Positions 5,406 through 6,102 of a stretch of DNA of 6,102 nucleotides are shown piece after piece. Below the pieces are notes generated by a model, which saw only the letters and a program-made list of their open reading frames with translations, did not search any database and was not told the DNA's origin. This DNA is from Clostridiales bacterium (GTDB taxonomy: Bacteria; Bacillota; Clostridia; Lachnospirales; WQUN01). The stretch covers positions 1 through 6,102 of the forward strand of contig JAISRJ010000041.1 in NCBI GenBank assembly GCA_031273705.1, in the 5' to 3' direction. Numbering within the stretch: position 1 is the first letter of the stretch; each line of letters starts with the position of its first letter. Position numbers and translations under genes: made by a program.

Positions 5406-5831
5406 TTAGAGTTTTTCCGCAACAGCCTGTATCAGCCGCCGCAGTTCATCAGCACATTGCTCATAGGTTTCCAAATCCATACCATAAGGGTCTATAATGT
5501 CATGCGACTCGCCGACAAATTCGGTTATAGTAAATAGTTTCTCAATAACACGCGGAAATAAACCGGCTACTTTGCGCTTGTGTGAATCCGTCATTGTCAG
5601 AATCAAACCAGCCCAATCGGCCGATTCCTCGTTTATAGTCTTGGCATAATGATTTGAAAGTGACAGACCGTTTTTTTCCATACACGCAACAGCGTTAAGG
5701 CTGGCGGGTTCCCCGTCAAAGGCCGCCACACCCGCTGATTTAATCGAGTGCCCGCGCATTAAGTCCGCCGCTATAGCGGCTGCCATTGGACTGCGGCAGG
5801 TATTACCGGTACAAACGAATAAAATATTCAA
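5406..5831 (-). CDS. ywlE: Protein-arginine phosphatase, low-molecular-weight phosphatase family (YwlE type)
   Basis: The 141-residue protein is full length for the low-molecular-weight phosphatase fold. It opens with VCTGNTCRS: nucleophile Cys7, the P-loop and Arg13. The general acid is Asp114 in DPYG. Thr11 in the P-loop is the residue that in Bacillus subtilis YwlE directs the enzyme to phosphoarginine; tyrosine phosphatases of this fold usually have Ile or another residue there. YwlE removes phosphate from arginines marked by the McsB kinase, which tags proteins for ClpCP and controls the CtsR stress response. The start is a TTG at 5831, overlapping the sua5 stop by four bases (TTGA), with a GGTGA ribosome binding site at 5839-5843, 7 bases away. 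This implies translational coupling. Sua5 followed by YwlE is also the Bacillus order (ywlC, ywlD, ywlE). Substrate preference is inferred from one residue plus context. Confidence 0.9.
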   Translation of the reverse strand: MNILFVCTGNTCRSPMAAAIAADLMRGHSIKSAGVAAFDGEPASLNAVACMEKNGLSLSNHYAKTINEESADWAGLILTMTDSHKRKVAGLFPRVIEKLFTITEFVGESHDIIDPYGMDLETYEQCADELRRLIQAVAEKL

Positions 5832-6102
5832 ATATAAATCACCATGCCCGCGGAGGCTTTCTGTAATCGGTTCATAATAGCCGATCCAACCCCTTCTTCC
5901 GTAAACCCTTCCGCAAAAATATAATCCGCGTTTTCATCCGCCGCTCTTAAAGCCGCAAACAAATTAGCGCCTATTTCATCCAAATTATTTCTGTCGCCAA
6001 GAGAAATTAGATTTAATTCGTATTTATCATAATAATTCAACGTCTGATTGGTAGCGAGCACAGAAATATTGCTTCTGCGCAATAGCGGCAATCGCCGCGG
6101 CA
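5828..6102 (-). CDS. ywlC: Threonylcarbamoyl-AMP synthase Sua5/YwlC, C-terminal end (5' partial)
   Basis: The frame is open to the right edge, so only about the last 90 residues are visible; a TTG at 6091 is not a credible start. The segment matches the C-terminal Sua5 domain: NYYDKYELNLISLGDRNNLDEIGANLF, then DYIFAEGFTEEGVGSAIMNRLQKAS (quoted in part), with the characteristic GxGxAIMNRLxKA block. The catalytic YrdC-like domain lies outside the window. The full enzyme makes threonylcarbamoyl-AMP from threonine, bicarbonate and ATP for the t6A37 modification of tRNAs that read ANN codons, and is cytosolic. The presence of this extra domain indicates the long Sua5 form, not the short TsaC form. 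Its TGA stop overlaps the ywlE start codon, and it heads the visible part of the minus-strand operon. Confidence 0.85.
   Translation of the reverse strand, partial: PRRLPLLRRSNISVLATNQTLNYYDKYELNLISLGDRNNLDEIGANLFAALRAADENADYIFAEGFTEEGVGSAIMNRLQKASAGMVIYI

Noticed and set aside
5231..5422. A 63-residue minus-strand frame bridging ywlE and wecA
   Set aside because: It overlaps the conserved wecA N-terminus in another frame. The GGAGGTGA inside it is better explained as the wecA site, and its own start has no ribosome binding site.

Overview
The window looks like ordinary chromosomal DNA from a Gram-positive-type bacterium, most likely a low- to mid-GC member of the Bacillota (Clostridia-like). 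The best evidence is the gene order Sua5/YwlC, then a YwlE-type phosphatase with the threonine signature of protein-arginine phosphatases, then a WecA/TagO-type transferase. Strong GGAGG ribosome binding sites agree with this. The Pro/Thr-rich 'TNTP' linker of the first gene is also common in Chloroflexota surface proteins, so that phylum remains an alternative.

Layout from left to right. (1) The 3' part of a plus-strand gene for an exported or surface protein: a Pro/Thr/Lys repeat linker followed by a C-terminal fibronectin type III domain. It runs off the left edge. (2) A short convergent gap (842-1066) with a GC-rich hairpin. (3) A minus-strand isochorismatase-family (YcaC-like) cysteine hydrolase with its own predicted promoter. 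(4) A good intrinsic terminator at 1787-1825 that ends a minus-strand two-gene unit: an Amidohydro_2-family metal-dependent hydrolase followed by an unrecognised 196-residue protein with a possible HTH-like segment. (5) An AT-rich divergent intergenic region with predicted back-to-back promoters whose -35 elements overlap. (6) A plus-strand membrane-anchored polysaccharide deacetylase. (7) A minus-strand, apparently co-transcribed trio entering from the right edge: the C-terminal end of Sua5 (threonylcarbamoyl-AMP synthase), a YwlE-type arginine phosphatase starting at TTG and overlapping sua5 by 4 bases, and a WecA/TagO/MraY-family undecaprenyl-phosphate sugar-1-phosphate transferase.

Functionally, the right half is about tRNA modification, phosphoarginine turnover and envelope polymer synthesis. 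The transferase starts lipid-linked glycan assembly, and the convergent deacetylase could act on an N-acetylated envelope polysaccharide. The left half holds two small-molecule hydrolases of unknown substrate and a surface protein. Several start codons were moved from the longest open frame to an internal ATG because a well-spaced ribosome binding site marks it.

I see no mobile element, CRISPR array, tRNA or rRNA, and no clearly new multi-gene system. The most unusual signal is in the wecA leader. A strong Shine-Dalgarno sequence lies 32 nt from the ATG, and an 8-bp hairpin lies exactly between them and would shorten the effective spacing to about 11 nt. Other points to check are a terminator for the wecA operon that appears to sit inside the end of the convergent deacetylase gene, and the unrecognised partner of the amidohydrolase.
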